Below, one piece after another: positions 18,842 through 27,619 of a DNA stretch of 43,862 nt. Position 1 is the stretch's first letter; the number at the start of each line of letters is the position of its first letter. The notes beneath the pieces were generated by a model. The model did not search any database and had not been told where the DNA came from. It saw nothing but the letters and a program-made list of their open reading frames with translations. The position numbers and the translations under genes are program-made. The stretch is from Gammaproteobacteria bacterium (GTDB lineage Bacteria; Pseudomonadota; Gammaproteobacteria; JAURND01), in contig DASZWJ010000011.1 in NCBI GenBank assembly GCA_035546635.1, positions 1 to 43,862 of the forward strand, in the 5' to 3' direction.

Positions 18842-19480
18842 TTAACGATACAATTTATTTTCGCAAATATATTCCCATACTTTAGGTGGCAATTGCGCTG
18901 AAACATCCTGCCCTTCATGCAATCGGGCGCGAATTTCGGTCCCAGAGATGGGTAAAGGCGCCACCTCAAGAAAAAAAACTGCCCCGCCCGACTGTGTTTT
19001 CAATAAATTGCTGTCCTGTGTTTGACGCTGCGCCAATAAAGCGGCAACTTCTGGATTTGGAATAAATGTATAACCTGTGCGAGTAGTCACAATAACATGT
19101 ACCAATTCCATGATTTGCTGCCAATTTCGCCATTGTTGAAAATGGCTAAATTGATCTATCCCCACAATCAAGCATAATGGCGTTTGGGCATCTTCATCCC
19201 GCATGGACAACAAAGTATCTATGGTATAGGAATAACCCCCACGTTGTAACTCTCGATCGTCCACAATTAAACCTGGATAATCAATTACCGCCAATTGCAC
19301 CATGCGCAAACGCTGTTCTGCTGAAGCAGTGGTTGCTCCTCGCAATAAAGGTCGATTGCAGGGTATGAGGCGTAACTCGCGTAATTGCAATGCATTATAT
19401 ACGAACATAGCCAAATGAATATGTCCGTTATGCACTGGATCGAAGGTACCGCCAAGCATGCCAATTGCTGATTTATTCAA
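18842..19480 (-). CDS. nadD: Nicotinate-nucleotide adenylyltransferase
   Basis: NAD biosynthesis enzyme joining nicotinate mononucleotide and ATP, 212 residues. The nucleotidyltransferase signature GGTFDPVHNGHI is at the N-terminus, LIVGIDQFSHFQQW in the middle, and the PLPISGTEIRARL loop near the end (ISSTxxR type). Its start overlaps the holA stop by 4 bases (ATGA). Confidence 0.96.
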   Translation of the reverse strand: MNKSAIGMLGGTFDPVHNGHIHLAMFVYNALQLRELRLIPCNRPLLRGATTASAEQRLRMVQLAVIDYPGLIVDDRELQRGGYSYTIDTLLSMRDEDAQTPLCLIVGIDQFSHFQQWRNWQQIMELVHVIVTTRTGYTFIPNPEVAALLAQRQTQDSNLLKTQSGGAVFFLEVAPLPISGTEIRARLHEGQDVSAQLPPKVWEYICENKLYR

Positions 19481-20481
19481 ATGAAGATACCTGCAATAGC
19501 CAATGACAAATCGGTCAATTCATCCCAAAGCGTCCCTACAGCCGCACCTTTAATCAAGGTATCAATACGCGACGCGCTTTGCAGACACCGCATCAGGCTG
19601 GCAGCAGAATGCCGCCCCAGTATACGCCTAACCCCGGGTTTGCGCTTTTCCCAAACCTGCGCCAATACTTGTTCTAAAGATTTACCCGCCGCTTTTGCCT
19701 GTGCTTGTGGAATTAACTGGCGCAGTTCACGCGTTAGCGCCCACAATATCAACGTAGGCTCCACCCCTTCTTCGCGCAAACCCGACAAAATCCGCACAAT
19801 GGCAGGTGCATTACCCTGCAAGATCTGATCTGCCAAATCAAATACATTAAAACGCGCATTATCCGCGCTAGCCTCATCGATTTGCGCCAATGTTAGCCGG
19901 CCAGGCGCATAAAGCAAACTCAGCTTTTCTATTTCCTGCGCAGCTGCCAACAAATTGCCTTGAGTCCGCGCCACCAACAGCTCTACTGCCTCACTATCCG
20001 CTTTAAACCCTGCTTTTTGCAAACGACGCAAGAGAAAGGGAGCTATCTGCGCAGGCGCCAACGGCCATATCTGCACGACAACACCCTGCTGTTCAGCCAT
20101 TTTAACCCAAGTACTTTTTTGCAAAGCCGCATCGAGTTTGCCAGTTATAATCAACAGCAGCTTGCTTGCGGGTGGATTCTCAAAATATTCTGCTAAGGTC
20201 TTTTTGCCTGCTTCATTCAACTTTGCCGATGGTATCCGCAACTCCAAACACTGCTTATCACTAAACAATGAACCACTTTGGCTTTGTACTTTAAAAGCCT
20301 GCCAATCAAACCCTGTATCCACAGTAAAACTGACACGTTCAGTAAAACCACTGCCTTTTGCAGCTGCCCTCACAGCATCAGCTGCTTCCTGCACTAATAA
20401 TATTTCATCGCCGGTAATTAAATAGACCGGACGCAGATTACGCTCCAGATGGGGAAATAATTGGTCATAACCCAGTTTCAT
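19477..20481 (-). CDS. holA: DNA polymerase III delta subunit
   Basis: Clamp-loader subunit that opens the beta clamp, 334 residues. HolA features seen are the N-terminal YLITGDEILLVQEAAD, SLFSDKQCLELR, the middle LPxxLxxxL-like helices, and RFNVFDLADQILQGN leading to the C-terminal helical collar. It lies between lptE (3 bases) and nadD (overlap), the usual operon order. Confidence 0.93.
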   Translation of the reverse strand: MKLGYDQLFPHLERNLRPVYLITGDEILLVQEAADAVRAAAKGSGFTERVSFTVDTGFDWQAFKVQSQSGSLFSDKQCLELRIPSAKLNEAGKKTLAEYFENPPASKLLLIITGKLDAALQKSTWVKMAEQQGVVVQIWPLAPAQIAPFLLRRLQKAGFKADSEAVELLVARTQGNLLAAAQEIEKLSLLYAPGRLTLAQIDEASADNARFNVFDLADQILQGNAPAIVRILSGLREEGVEPTLILWALTRELRQLIPQAQAKAAGKSLEQVLAQVWEKRKPGVRRILGRHSAASLMRCLQSASRIDTLIKGAAVGTLWDELTDLSLAIAGIFI

Positions 20482-20484
20482 ACA

Positions 20485-21015
20485 TTAAGTCTTTTGCAAA
20501 ACTTCGGCTACCTGCACCGAGCTCAAGCGATTGAACAATTGGGAAATAATATCCCGATACATTTCCTGCTCTAATTTGCTAAGCTGGTTATTGGATCGAA
20601 TCAACTGGTTGGCGCTCAGCACCAGGTTGCGAGTGTCTGATAGCAACATGGGAGACAACAATTGCTTGCCGTCTGCATCTTCCAGGATCATCGCCACTTT
20701 ATAAGTGACCGCATAGATGCGGGTTTGATTACTAGTACCGATGGTACCTGCGGCATAAGTTAGCTGCGGTTTTAACACATGAAGCGTCACTGGCGCTTCG
20801 GCTGCTGTATCGCTCAGCATAATACCCGAGGATTGTAGGCTGGCACGTAAATTAGACTCAAAAGCGCCATAAGGATCATCAGCTTTAAGATATAGCACAT
20901 GCAACTGGGGGGGAAGCTCATTGCGATTACGTAATTTAAACGCACAAGCACTCAAGCTGCATAGCAAAATGCCTAGCAGCATATACAAAACGGTAAGTCG
21001 AAGATATTTATGCAT
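20485..21015 (-). CDS. lptE: LPS-assembly lipoprotein LptE
   Basis: Outer-membrane lipoprotein that plugs the LptD barrel during lipopolysaccharide export, 176 residues. A signal peptide ends in the lipobox LSAC with the lipidated Cys24, followed by AFKLRN. The domain shows the weakly conserved LptE pattern (YAVTYKVAMIL...L.DTRNL..S.NQ..R..NQ...LEQEMYRDI). Relatives have leuS directly upstream; here a divergent reductase gene takes that place, so the cluster probably starts from the 150-base gap. Confidence 0.92.
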   Translation of the reverse strand: MHKYLRLTVLYMLLGILLCSLSACAFKLRNRNELPPQLHVLYLKADDPYGAFESNLRASLQSSGIMLSDTAAEAPVTLHVLKPQLTYAAGTIGTSNQTRIYAVTYKVAMILEDADGKQLLSPMLLSDTRNLVLSANQLIRSNNQLSKLEQEMYRDIISQLFNRLSSVQVAEVLQKT

Positions 21016-21165
21016 AAATGTGATTGGTAAATAGAGATATCAATATAAACATCATAACAGATTGATGTAAATTGTCACTGCGCTTATTGCAATGATAAGA
21101 TAAACTGATTGCTTACCCTCTTTTTCAAAGAAGGGAATTAGATCACTGAACCGTCTGGAAATTTA

Positions 21166-21912
21166 ATGTCAGTTTCACCTAAAGCCGTTTTAATCACCGG
21201 AGCTGCAAGGCGCATTGGCAAGGCCATTGCTGAACTGCTACACGCAAAAGGTATGCAAATCATCATCCACTACCATAGCTCAGCTTTCGATGCGGAAAAT
21301 CTTTGCGCAGAATTCAATCAACAGCGCCCTAATTCAGCTGCAGTAGTGCAAGCCAACCTGAATCGCTTTCAAGATTTATCGCGTCTGATCGATGAAGCGA
21401 CCAATGCCTTCGGTTATCTGGATGTTTTGGTGAATAATGCTTCAGGCTTTTCTCCTACGCCTATCGGCGCAGTAAATGAAGCCGAATGGACACAATTGAT
21501 GGACGCCAATCTGAAAGCGCCGTTTTTTTTATCGCAATATGCAGCCCCCAAATTGCGCCAGCGCAAAGGTACTATCATTAATCTTTGTGATATTCATGCG
21601 GAACGACCACTAAAAAACTATCCCGTTTACTGCATGTCCAAAGCAGGGCTAATGATGATGACTTATGCCTTAGCAAAAGAACTAGCTCCAGATATCAGAG
21701 TTAATGCAGTTTCACCAGGCGCTATTTTATGGCCAGAAGATGAAAATGAATTAAATGTTAAAATCAAATCTGAAATTTTATCACGGATTGCTTTAGGACA
21801 AGCTGGCAGCCCAATTGAGATTGCCAAGGCAGTATTATTTTTTATTGAAGCTGCGGATTATGTTACCGGGCAAGTATTAGCCGTGGATGGGGGACGGCTA
21901 TTAAATTGCTAG
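21166..21912 (+). CDS. folM: Pteridine reductase / dihydromonapterin reductase-like SDR
   Basis: Short-chain dehydrogenase of 248 residues. The NADPH site is TGAARRIGKAI (the R-R-G form seen in pteridine reductases rather than the usual GxxxGxG), then NNASGF, and the catalytic Y-x3-K in YPVYCMSKAGLMM. The PRPLKNYPVYC stretch and C-terminal VTGQVLAVDGGRLL are typical. Pteridine reductases make tetrahydropterins from dihydropterins, which fits folE in this window. A general SDR cannot be fully excluded. Confidence 0.85.
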   Translation: MSVSPKAVLITGAARRIGKAIAELLHAKGMQIIIHYHSSAFDAENLCAEFNQQRPNSAAVVQANLNRFQDLSRLIDEATNAFGYLDVLVNNASGFSPTPIGAVNEAEWTQLMDANLKAPFFLSQYAAPKLRQRKGTIINLCDIHAERPLKNYPVYCMSKAGLMMMTYALAKELAPDIRVNAVSPGAILWPEDENELNVKIKSEILSRIALGQAGSPIEIAKAVLFFIEAADYVTGQVLAVDGGRLLNC

Positions 21913-21922
21913 TTATGAGGAT

Positions 21923-22705
21923 TCAAGTTTTAATCCCAACCCCCTTATTCAACAGCCCCATAGAAATCACAAATAAAATCGCTGTTAAAATAACCAATAC
22001 TGAAAAAGCAAACACCACATTCACATCCGTAATTCCCAACATCCCAAAACGAAATAAATTAATAAAATAAAGAATTGGATTTAAAAAGGCAATGGTATGC
22101 CAAAAACCAGTCAACAATTGTACCGAAAAAAATACGCCACCTAAATAAGCCAATGGCGTCAGCACAAAGGTTGGAACAAAACCCACATCATCAAAATTTT
22201 TCGCCAACATCGCGTTGACAAATCCCGCTAGCGAAAACAGTGCTGAAGTTAAAATAATCGATAAAACCATAAGAAAAAAATGATGAATAGGCAAGCGGGT
22301 AAAAAACAATGCGGTAATTGTCACTAGCAAGGCATTTAAAACCCCACGAATAATTCCTCCAGTAATATAGCCTGATAGAATCAACCAATTAGGCAGCGGG
22401 GCAATCAATAAATTTTCAATATGCTTAAAAAATTTAGTTGCAAAAAACGAAAAAGAAACGCCTGCATAAGAATTATTAATCACAGCCATCATAATCAAAC
22501 CTGGCGTAATATACTCAACATAGCTGACCCCACCCATCAGACCAATACGACCCCCAATTAAGCGACCAAAAATAAGAAAATACAGTGCTGTCGTTAATAC
22601 CGAGGGCACCAAGGTGGTAAGCCAAAATTCAAAAAATCGCTGGATTTCTCTGATAACGACAGTTCGATAACCCACATAATATTGACGATAATTACGCTGC
22701 ATCAT
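21923..22705 (-). CDS. ABC-2 type exporter permease (YadH-like)
   Basis: A 260-residue integral membrane protein with six hydrophobic segments. It carries the ABC-2 signature region (VEYITPGLIMMAVINNSYAGVSFS ... ILSGYITGGIIRGVLNALLV ... FVPTFVLTPLAYLGGVFFSV). Its start overlaps the ATPase gene by 14 bases, so the two form one exporter. The YadGH-type family's substrate is generally unknown. Confidence 0.93.
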   Translation of the reverse strand: MMQRNYRQYYVGYRTVVIREIQRFFEFWLTTLVPSVLTTALYFLIFGRLIGGRIGLMGGVSYVEYITPGLIMMAVINNSYAGVSFSFFATKFFKHIENLLIAPLPNWLILSGYITGGIIRGVLNALLVTITALFFTRLPIHHFFLMVLSIILTSALFSLAGFVNAMLAKNFDDVGFVPTFVLTPLAYLGGVFFSVQLLTGFWHTIAFLNPILYFINLFRFGMLGITDVNVVFAFSVLVILTAILFVISMGLLNKGVGIKT

Positions 22706-23624
22706 GTTTTTCCTGTCCTGTCCCCACCAATTGCAAAAATAGCTCTTCTAATCGGTTACTTTTATTTCGCATACGTGACACTTGGATAGATTGCTGTGAC
22801 AATACCGCAAATAACTCATTCATAGTTTGAGATTGTTTTAAATCTACTTCCAGAGTTAATTCATCAACCAGGCGGCTGGGAAAGCCTGGGAGTAATGGGT
22901 TGATAGATAATGAATTTTGTAAATATAAAACGATGGTTTCCGTATTCAGCCGATTGAGCAACACATTCATTTTGGTGTTTTCTATAATATTGCCGTGATC
23001 GATAATGGCAATATTACGGCATAAATTTTCCGCTTCTTCCAGATAATGTGTGGTTAAAATAATTGTCGTTCCCTGGCGATTAATTTCGCGCAAAAAATCC
23101 CACATCATACGTCGTATTTCAATATCCACTCCAGCCGTCGGTTCATCTAATATCAAAAGCTTAGGCTCATGCACCAGTGCCCGCGCAATCATCAAACGCC
23201 GCTTCATGCCGCCTGAGAGCATGCGCGCCGGCGTTTTTCTTTTATCCCATAAATCCAGCTGCTTTAAATATTTTTCAGTACGCTGTTTCGCTAAAGCCCA
23301 GGGCAAACCATAAAATCCAGCCTGATTCATAATGACTTTGGTCACATCATCCACGAACATGAAATTAAATTCCTGTGGCACTAATCCAATATAGGATTTA
23401 ACCAATTCGATATCCGTATCCATGTCCTTGTCAAACACCCATATTTTTCCAGATGTTTTAGTAACCAAAGAAGTGATAATGCCAATTAAAGTAGTTTTAC
23501 CGGCGCCATTTGGTCCAAGTAAAGCAAAAAAATCTCCTTCTTCAACCGTAAGGTCGATTTTATTGAGGGCGTGGACACCGTTTTTGTAAATTTTTTCTAA
23601 TTGCTGAACTGAAAGTGCATGCAT
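22692..23624 (-). CDS. ABC-2 type exporter ATP-binding protein (YadG-like)
   Basis: A 310-residue ATPase. Walker A is GPNGAGKTT (about 37-45), the Q-loop is VPQEFNF, the signature is LSGGMKRRL, Walker B is LLILDEPTAGVD, and the switch His is in TTHYLEEAE. About 80 residues at the C-terminus form the extra domain common in ABC-2 ATPases. Coupled by overlap to the permease gene. Probably exports a lipid, glycan or drug-like substrate. Confidence 0.94.
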   Translation of the reverse strand: MHALSVQQLEKIYKNGVHALNKIDLTVEEGDFFALLGPNGAGKTTLIGIITSLVTKTSGKIWVFDKDMDTDIELVKSYIGLVPQEFNFMFVDDVTKVIMNQAGFYGLPWALAKQRTEKYLKQLDLWDKRKTPARMLSGGMKRRLMIARALVHEPKLLILDEPTAGVDIEIRRMMWDFLREINRQGTTIILTTHYLEEAENLCRNIAIIDHGNIIENTKMNVLLNRLNTETIVLYLQNSLSINPLLPGFPSRLVDELTLEVDLKQSQTMNELFAVLSQQSIQVSRMRNKSNRLEELFLQLVGTGQEKHDAA

Positions 23625-23755
23625 GAGTTTTTAAAAAATAAATAATAAGACGAGCCGCAAAAAAATCTGCGCGGCAAAACATATTGAAAGAGTTTGATAC
23701 CCGTCATCCTACGGAATCGCAGTTTGACAAGCTTCGGAATAGAACGTAACTACTA

Positions 23756-23780
23756 CCTCCCTCTTTTTCAAAGAGGGAGG
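23756..23780. terminator. Hairpin (family B repeat) after the small membrane gene
   Basis: Perfect 11-bp arms CCTCCCTCTTT and AAAGAGGGAGG with a TTC loop. It lies downstream of the leftward 62-residue gene and upstream of the ABC ATPase start, so it may end the first transcript. Confidence 0.5.
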
Positions 23781-23817
23781 GCAGTTACAGAGGGTGGATC
23801 ATTATTCCTATCTGAAA

Positions 23818-24006
23818 TTAAGCCTTTGGGCGGCAGGAAAACAGATATTTGATCAAAGCGCCTACAGCAAGGATAGGAATCATCACCTCAATGAATCTGG
23901 AAACATAAACTAAGCCAACTAACTGATCCTGGGGCAGTATTGATACTGCAATACCCATAATGATAGCTAACACAAGAAAAACAATAGCAAGAACTCTACC
24001 GCACAT
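23818..24006 (-). CDS. Small membrane protein, 62 aa
   Basis: Not recognised. There are two hydrophobic helices, about 5-23 (VLAIVFLVLAIIMGIAVSI) and 38-57 (EVMIPILAVGALIKYLFSC), joined by a short polar turn, with a basic end (RPKA). A good Shine-Dalgarno (AAAAAGGAG, 10 bases before the ATG) supports translation. A 19-bp palindrome 66 bases upstream may be its operator. Possibly a small stress-type membrane protein. Confidence 0.65.
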   Translation of the reverse strand: MCGRVLAIVFLVLAIIMGIAVSILPQDQLVGLVYVSRFIEVMIPILAVGALIKYLFSCRPKA

Positions 24007-24071
24007 GATGGATGCTCCTTTTTGTGGTATTCATAATCCAAAACGCTTTGCACTGCACACTAGTTTGTAGC

Positions 24072-24090
24072 GTAAGATACTGTATCTTAC
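24072..24090. promoter_or_regulatory. 19-bp palindrome upstream of small membrane gene
   Basis: GTAAGATAC - T - GTATCTTAC, a perfect 9-bp inverted repeat with a one-base centre. This form suits a dimeric repressor or activator site. No regulator can be named. Confidence 0.4.
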
Positions 24091-24285
24091 ATCATTCACC
24101 AGCCAGAGCAAAGCACGCAATATCCCATTTCTGCACAGTAGTTTAGAGGATTTATATAAGAGAAAGCTCAATCCCACCAAAATGCATTTGCAAAAAGGGT
24201 TGGGGGAGTTTTAACATCCACCCCCTCACCCCCTTCCACACTGTGGAATACCCACCTCACTGCGGAAAGGGGAGAGTTACTACCA

Positions 24286-24312
24286 AACTCTCCCTTTGAA
24301 AAAGGGGGAGTT
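24286..24312. repeat. Family B hairpin
   Basis: AACTCTCCCTTT - GAA - AAAGGGGGAGTT; 12-base arms with one T/G pair. Confidence 0.6.
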
Positions 24313-24314
24313 AA

Positions 24315-24363
24315 GGGGGATTTAAAGAGGGTTTACAGCTATTCAAACTTTTTTAAATCCCCC
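24315..24363. repeat. Inverted repeat with 12-bp arms
   Basis: GGGGGATTTAAA at 24315-24326 and TTTAAATCCCCC at 24352-24363 are perfect complements around 25 bases. The unit lies immediately beside two family B hairpins and may be part of one composite mobile repeat. Confidence 0.6.
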
Positions 24364-24382
24364 ACAGACCTTACAGCCTGCG

Positions 24383-24401
24383 CCCCCTTTTTCAAAGGGG
24401 G
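24383..24401. terminator. Hairpin (family B) downstream of dksA
   Basis: CCCCCTTT - TTC - AAAGGGGG, 13 bases beyond the dksA stop on its downstream side. The position suits a dksA terminator, though read leftward there is no clear U-run. Confidence 0.5.
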
Positions 24402-24414
24402 TGAGCAAATACCT

Positions 24415-24870
24415 TTAATCTATAATACCCGTTTGCTTTTCACGGATTTCATCTATCGTTTTACAATCAATACATTGGGTAGCTGTGGGGCGTGCTTCTA
24501 AACGGCGGATACCAATTTCAGCACCACAAACTTCGCAATAACCATAATCACCTTGTTTAATACGCGCCAAAGCTTGTTCGATTTTAGTAATCAACTTATG
24601 CTCGCGTTCTCGAGTCTGCCATTCGAGCTTGTGTTCTTCTTCAAGGGCAGCGCGATCTAAAATATCGGGGAAATTAATCGCATCATCCTGCATATGATGT
24701 ACTGTAGAATCACGATCAGCAATAAGCTGATCTTTCCACAAAATCAATATCTGACTAAAATGCTCCAATTGTTTCTTATTCATGTACTCTTCACCCTTTT
24801 GCTCCTTGTAGGGTGTAAAGTCCATAGGACCTGTGCTGGTATTTTTTAAGGTTTTCTTTGATGTTTTCAT
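24415..24870 (-). CDS. dksA: RNA polymerase-binding transcription factor DksA
   Basis: Global regulator that enters the RNA polymerase secondary channel and works with ppGpp in the stringent response. The chosen ATG at 24870 has AAGAGAGG upstream and gives 151 residues, the E. coli length; an ATG at 24921 is a less likely alternative. The sequence shows KGEEYMN, the coiled-coil tip acidic pair in NFPDILDRAALEEE (D..D/A), and the zinc finger GYCEVCGAEIGIRRLEARP...CIDCK. In Legionella DksA influences the switch to the transmissive phase; a similar role here is inference. Confidence 0.96.
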   Translation of the reverse strand: MKTSKKTLKNTSTGPMDFTPYKEQKGEEYMNKKQLEHFSQILILWKDQLIADRDSTVHHMQDDAINFPDILDRAALEEEHKLEWQTREREHKLITKIEQALARIKQGDYGYCEVCGAEIGIRRLEARPTATQCIDCKTIDEIREKQTGIID

Positions 24871-25201
24871 TTGGCCTCTCTTGCCCTTCATTCCTTTAGG
24901 ACATTGAATATCACAAATCATTATTCAGCATTTTGATTTCGAGCACAAAATGGTCAGATTTAGCCCAAATGGCTTCCAATCCAATGCTAAAGAGTTCTAT
25001 TTTGAGATGCGTAGTTTACACGAAACTTAAACAAGCACCACAAAATCTAAACTCCTTCATAAATTTGACCTTTAAAGTAGCAATGATGATATGGTCATTG
25101 CTCAAAATTTTACAAGAGCCCTCCCTTTATAAGTGATAACTATTATGTGTATGAAATGATTGACTCATCAGATCACTCATTAACCTATGATGAGTGATAT
25201 C
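24871..25201. other. Intergenic gap between dapF end and dksA start
   Basis: No credible gene is seen; the readable frames have no ribosome site and odd composition. It should hold the dksA promoter. A hairpin lies at its left end, next to the dapF stop. Confidence 0.4.
25172..25198 (-). terminator. Hairpin after dapF
   Basis: Arms ATCACTCAT and ATGAGTGAT with a 9-base loop, 3 bases beyond the dapF stop. No U-run, so terminator function is inferred from position. Confidence 0.4.
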
Positions 25202-26041
25202 CTAACACGATCTTTTTAACCATTCACCCCTAAAAACTTCTTCAGCTGGTCCTGTCATCCAAACTGGATTGAATAATCCTGTCCAGGACACTTTAAGGGT
25301 CCCCCCTAGTAAGTCAACCTGTACCTCATCATCTAGCAAACCATGCACATGCCCAATCACCACAGCCGCACAAGCCCCACTACCACAAGCCAGTGTTTCA
25401 CCCACTCCCCGCTCAAAGACGCGCAAACGGATATGCCGTTTACCTAAACATTGCATAAATCCTACATTCACCCGTTCTGGGAAACGTGGATGCCGCTCTA
25501 ATTGAGCGCCAATGGTTGTTACTGGCGCTTGATCTACATCATTGACCAACATCACTGCATGTGGATTGCCCAAATTGACCACACCTATCTGTATGGTCTC
25601 TTTCTGCAGTTCTACCGAATACCAGTCAGAATAGGTTGCTGCTTCAAAGGGGATAGCTCCTGGTTCGAGAAGCGGAACTCCCATATTCACTGTCACTTCG
25701 TTATGAGTGGCCGATCGCACTGCTATAATACGTTCTTTTGTCCCTAACAAAATAGTTTTCTTCTCGGTCAACCGCGAGTCCCACAAATAACGTCCAACAC
25801 AACGCGCGCCATTACCGCATTGAGCCACTTCACTGCCGTCGGCGTTAAAAATACGGTATTCAAAATCAACATCAGGTCGCTTTGCCGTTTCAACTACCAG
25901 CAATTGGTCACAACCAATACCAAAATGTCGATCAGCCATCTGACGAATCATTCCGGGGGTTAGTTCGACAGACTGGGCAATGGTGTCGAGCACGACGAAG
26001 TCATTGCCTAGGCCTTGCATCTTGGTGAATGTGATTGGCAT
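25202..26041 (-). CDS. dapF: Diaminopimelate epimerase
   Basis: Converts LL- to meso-diaminopimelate for lysine and peptidoglycan synthesis; a cofactor-independent two-cysteine epimerase of 279 residues. Both catalytic cysteines are seen in AQCGNGARC and ETLACGSGACA. The N-terminus FTKMQGLGNDFVVLD is typical. Downstream of lysA in the same direction, 100 bases apart, with a family A palindrome in the gap. Confidence 0.97.
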   Translation of the reverse strand: MPITFTKMQGLGNDFVVLDTIAQSVELTPGMIRQMADRHFGIGCDQLLVVETAKRPDVDFEYRIFNADGSEVAQCGNGARCVGRYLWDSRLTEKKTILLGTKERIIAVRSATHNEVTVNMGVPLLEPGAIPFEAATYSDWYSVELQKETIQIGVVNLGNPHAVMLVNDVDQAPVTTIGAQLERHPRFPERVNVGFMQCLGKRHIRLRVFERGVGETLACGSGACAAVVIGHVHGLLDDEVQVDLLGGTLKVSWTGLFNPVWMTGPAEEVFRGEWLKRSC

Positions 26042-26092
26042 AAATAATCCACAGCTAGTTTTCTCACACCCTATTACAGCCTTTGCTTTTTT

Positions 26093-26115
26093 CCTTCTCC
26101 CCTTGTGGGAGAAGG
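26093..26115. repeat. Dispersed 23-bp palindrome, copy 3 (family A)
   Basis: CCTTCTCCC - CTTGT - GGGAGAAGG, in the lysA-dapF gap; same orientation as copy 1. Confidence 0.8.
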
Positions 26116-26141
26116 AAAAAAGTCATGGCTATAAGAGGAAT

Positions 26142-27392
26142 TCAATCCGGCAACAACTCCTCATGTTCAAACAATTCCTTTAAAGTCTCCCGACGACGGA
26201 TTAAATAACTACGTTCACCATCCACCATAACTTCAGCCGCCCTGCCTCTAGAATTATAGTTAGAACTCATACAAAAACCATAGGCGCCAGCGCTACGTAT
26301 TGCTAATAAATCTCCCGGCAAAACCGCCAACAGCCTTTCTTTACCCAGAAAATCGCCGGTTTCACATACTGGCCCGACGACATCATAGCATTGCAACGCC
26401 ACCTCAAGTCTTCGTTTAACCGGTATTATCTCTTGCTCAGCCTGATATAATGCCGGTCGCAGCAAATCATTCATACCTGCATCAACAATCGCAAAATTCT
26501 TATGTACTGCATGTTTTAGATATTCTACGCGCGTCACTAAAATCCCCGCATTGGCAACAATCGCTCTCCCGGGTTCCAAAATCAGTGGGATGGGATCATC
26601 CTGTAAACGCGCCAACAAAGCTGCGCCATATTCTTCAGGACTGGGCGGATTTTCAGTTTGATAACGTACCCCCAAACCACCTCCCAAATCCAAACGTCGT
26701 AACAAAATACCCTGCTGCCGCAATTCAAGTCGTAGTTGCTGAATTTTATCCAATGCATCCAAAAAAGGCTGCAATTCAGTCAATTGTGAACCAATATGAC
26801 AGGCAATGCCTATCACTTCTATCTGTGGTAATTTTGCAGCTAACTGATAAAGCGCAATCGACTCATCTGCATTAACACCAAATTTATTTTCCTTAAGTCC
26901 TGTAGAAATATAAGGATGCGTGCGCGCATCAATATCAGGATTCACCCGAATTGAAATTTTAGCAACCTTTCCCAGTTTTGCAGCAATATGTGCCACTCGC
27001 TCCAGCTCAGCTGCAGATTCTATATTGAAACAGCCTATATCAACCTCTAATGCGCGTTCAATTTCATATGCCAATTTCCCCACACCGGAAAACACAATGG
27101 CTTCAGGCTTACCGCCTGCAGCTAAAACACGTTCTAATTCACCACAAGAAACAATATCAAACCCCGAACCTAAACGTGCCAACACATTCAATACTGCGAT
27201 GTTGGCATTGGCCTTTACTGCAAAACAAATCTGATGTGGATGTTGTCCTAAAGCCCGGTCGAAGGCATGCCAATGCCGCTCCAAAGTCGCCCGCGAATAG
27301 ACATATAACGGCGTACCAAATCGCCGAACCAACTCGGTGACAGGCACTTGTTCGGCAAATAGTTCACCTGCTTGTTCAATAAAATAATCCAC
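26142..27392 (-). CDS. lysA: Diaminopimelate decarboxylase
   Basis: PLP-dependent decarboxylase making L-lysine from meso-DAP, 416 residues. The PLP lysine is K60 in CFAVKANAN. Further motifs are HIGSQLTELQPF, LDLGGGLGVRY, LILEPGRAIVANAG and the C-terminal CETGDFLG and GAYGFCMSSNYNSRGRAAEV. It begins with GTG, 3 bases after the stop of the small lipoprotein gene, pointing to coupled translation. lptM-lysA-dapF is a standard gammaproteobacterial group. Confidence 0.96.
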   Translation of the reverse strand: MDYFIEQAGELFAEQVPVTELVRRFGTPLYVYSRATLERHWHAFDRALGQHPHQICFAVKANANIAVLNVLARLGSGFDIVSCGELERVLAAGGKPEAIVFSGVGKLAYEIERALEVDIGCFNIESAAELERVAHIAAKLGKVAKISIRVNPDIDARTHPYISTGLKENKFGVNADESIALYQLAAKLPQIEVIGIACHIGSQLTELQPFLDALDKIQQLRLELRQQGILLRRLDLGGGLGVRYQTENPPSPEEYGAALLARLQDDPIPLILEPGRAIVANAGILVTRVEYLKHAVHKNFAIVDAGMNDLLRPALYQAEQEIIPVKRRLEVALQCYDVVGPVCETGDFLGKERLLAVLPGDLLAIRSAGAYGFCMSSNYNSRGRAAEVMVDGERSYLIRRRETLKELFEHEELLPD

Positions 27393-27395
27393 GAA

Positions 27396-27527
27396 CTATG
27401 ACCCTGTCGGCGTTGTGTTGGGAGAAGAAGACTCAGGCAGATAAAGCGGACCACTTTGACCGCAACCTGTTAAACCAGCTAAGCATAAAAACATTAAAGT
27501 ACTGGATAGCAAATATTTGAGGATCAT
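27396..27527 (-). CDS. lptM: LptM (YifL)-like small lipoprotein, 43 aa
   Basis: A 43-residue lipoprotein that is easily missed because of its size. The N-terminus MILKYLLSSTLMFLCLAG is a signal peptide and the lipobox is LTGC with the lipidated Cys22. It is followed by the LptM hallmark C-G-Q-S-G-P-L-Y-x-P, then a Ser/Thr/Pro tail (ESSSPNTTPTGS). Its place right before lysA matches the family's usual location. LptM helps LptD/LptE mature in the outer membrane; lptE is also in this window. Confidence 0.88.
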   Translation of the reverse strand: MILKYLLSSTLMFLCLAGLTGCGQSGPLYLPESSSPNTTPTGS

Positions 27528-27619
27528 TTTATGACTCTATGAATACATTTTTTAATTAGGCTATAATCAGCGCCCCAATCAACTTATGCCCTAATTTTCC
27601 CAGCGAGTATACCACCTCC

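Larger units (their letters stand above)
24091..24414. other. Gene-free gap filled with palindromic repeats
   Basis: No coding sequence is evident. It holds three hairpins in tandem (24286-24312, 24315-24363, 24383-24401), made of C- and G-runs joined by TTT/AAA, plus unpaired C-rich stretches near 24220-24260. The composition differs sharply from the AT-rich sequence around it. Confidence 0.6.

Noticed and set aside
24871..24921. Longer DksA start
   Set aside because: The ATG at 24870 has the ribosome site and gives exactly 151 residues.
26450..26875. 141-residue forward frame
   Set aside because: Lies entirely inside lysA on the other strand, with no ribosome site and an unnatural composition.
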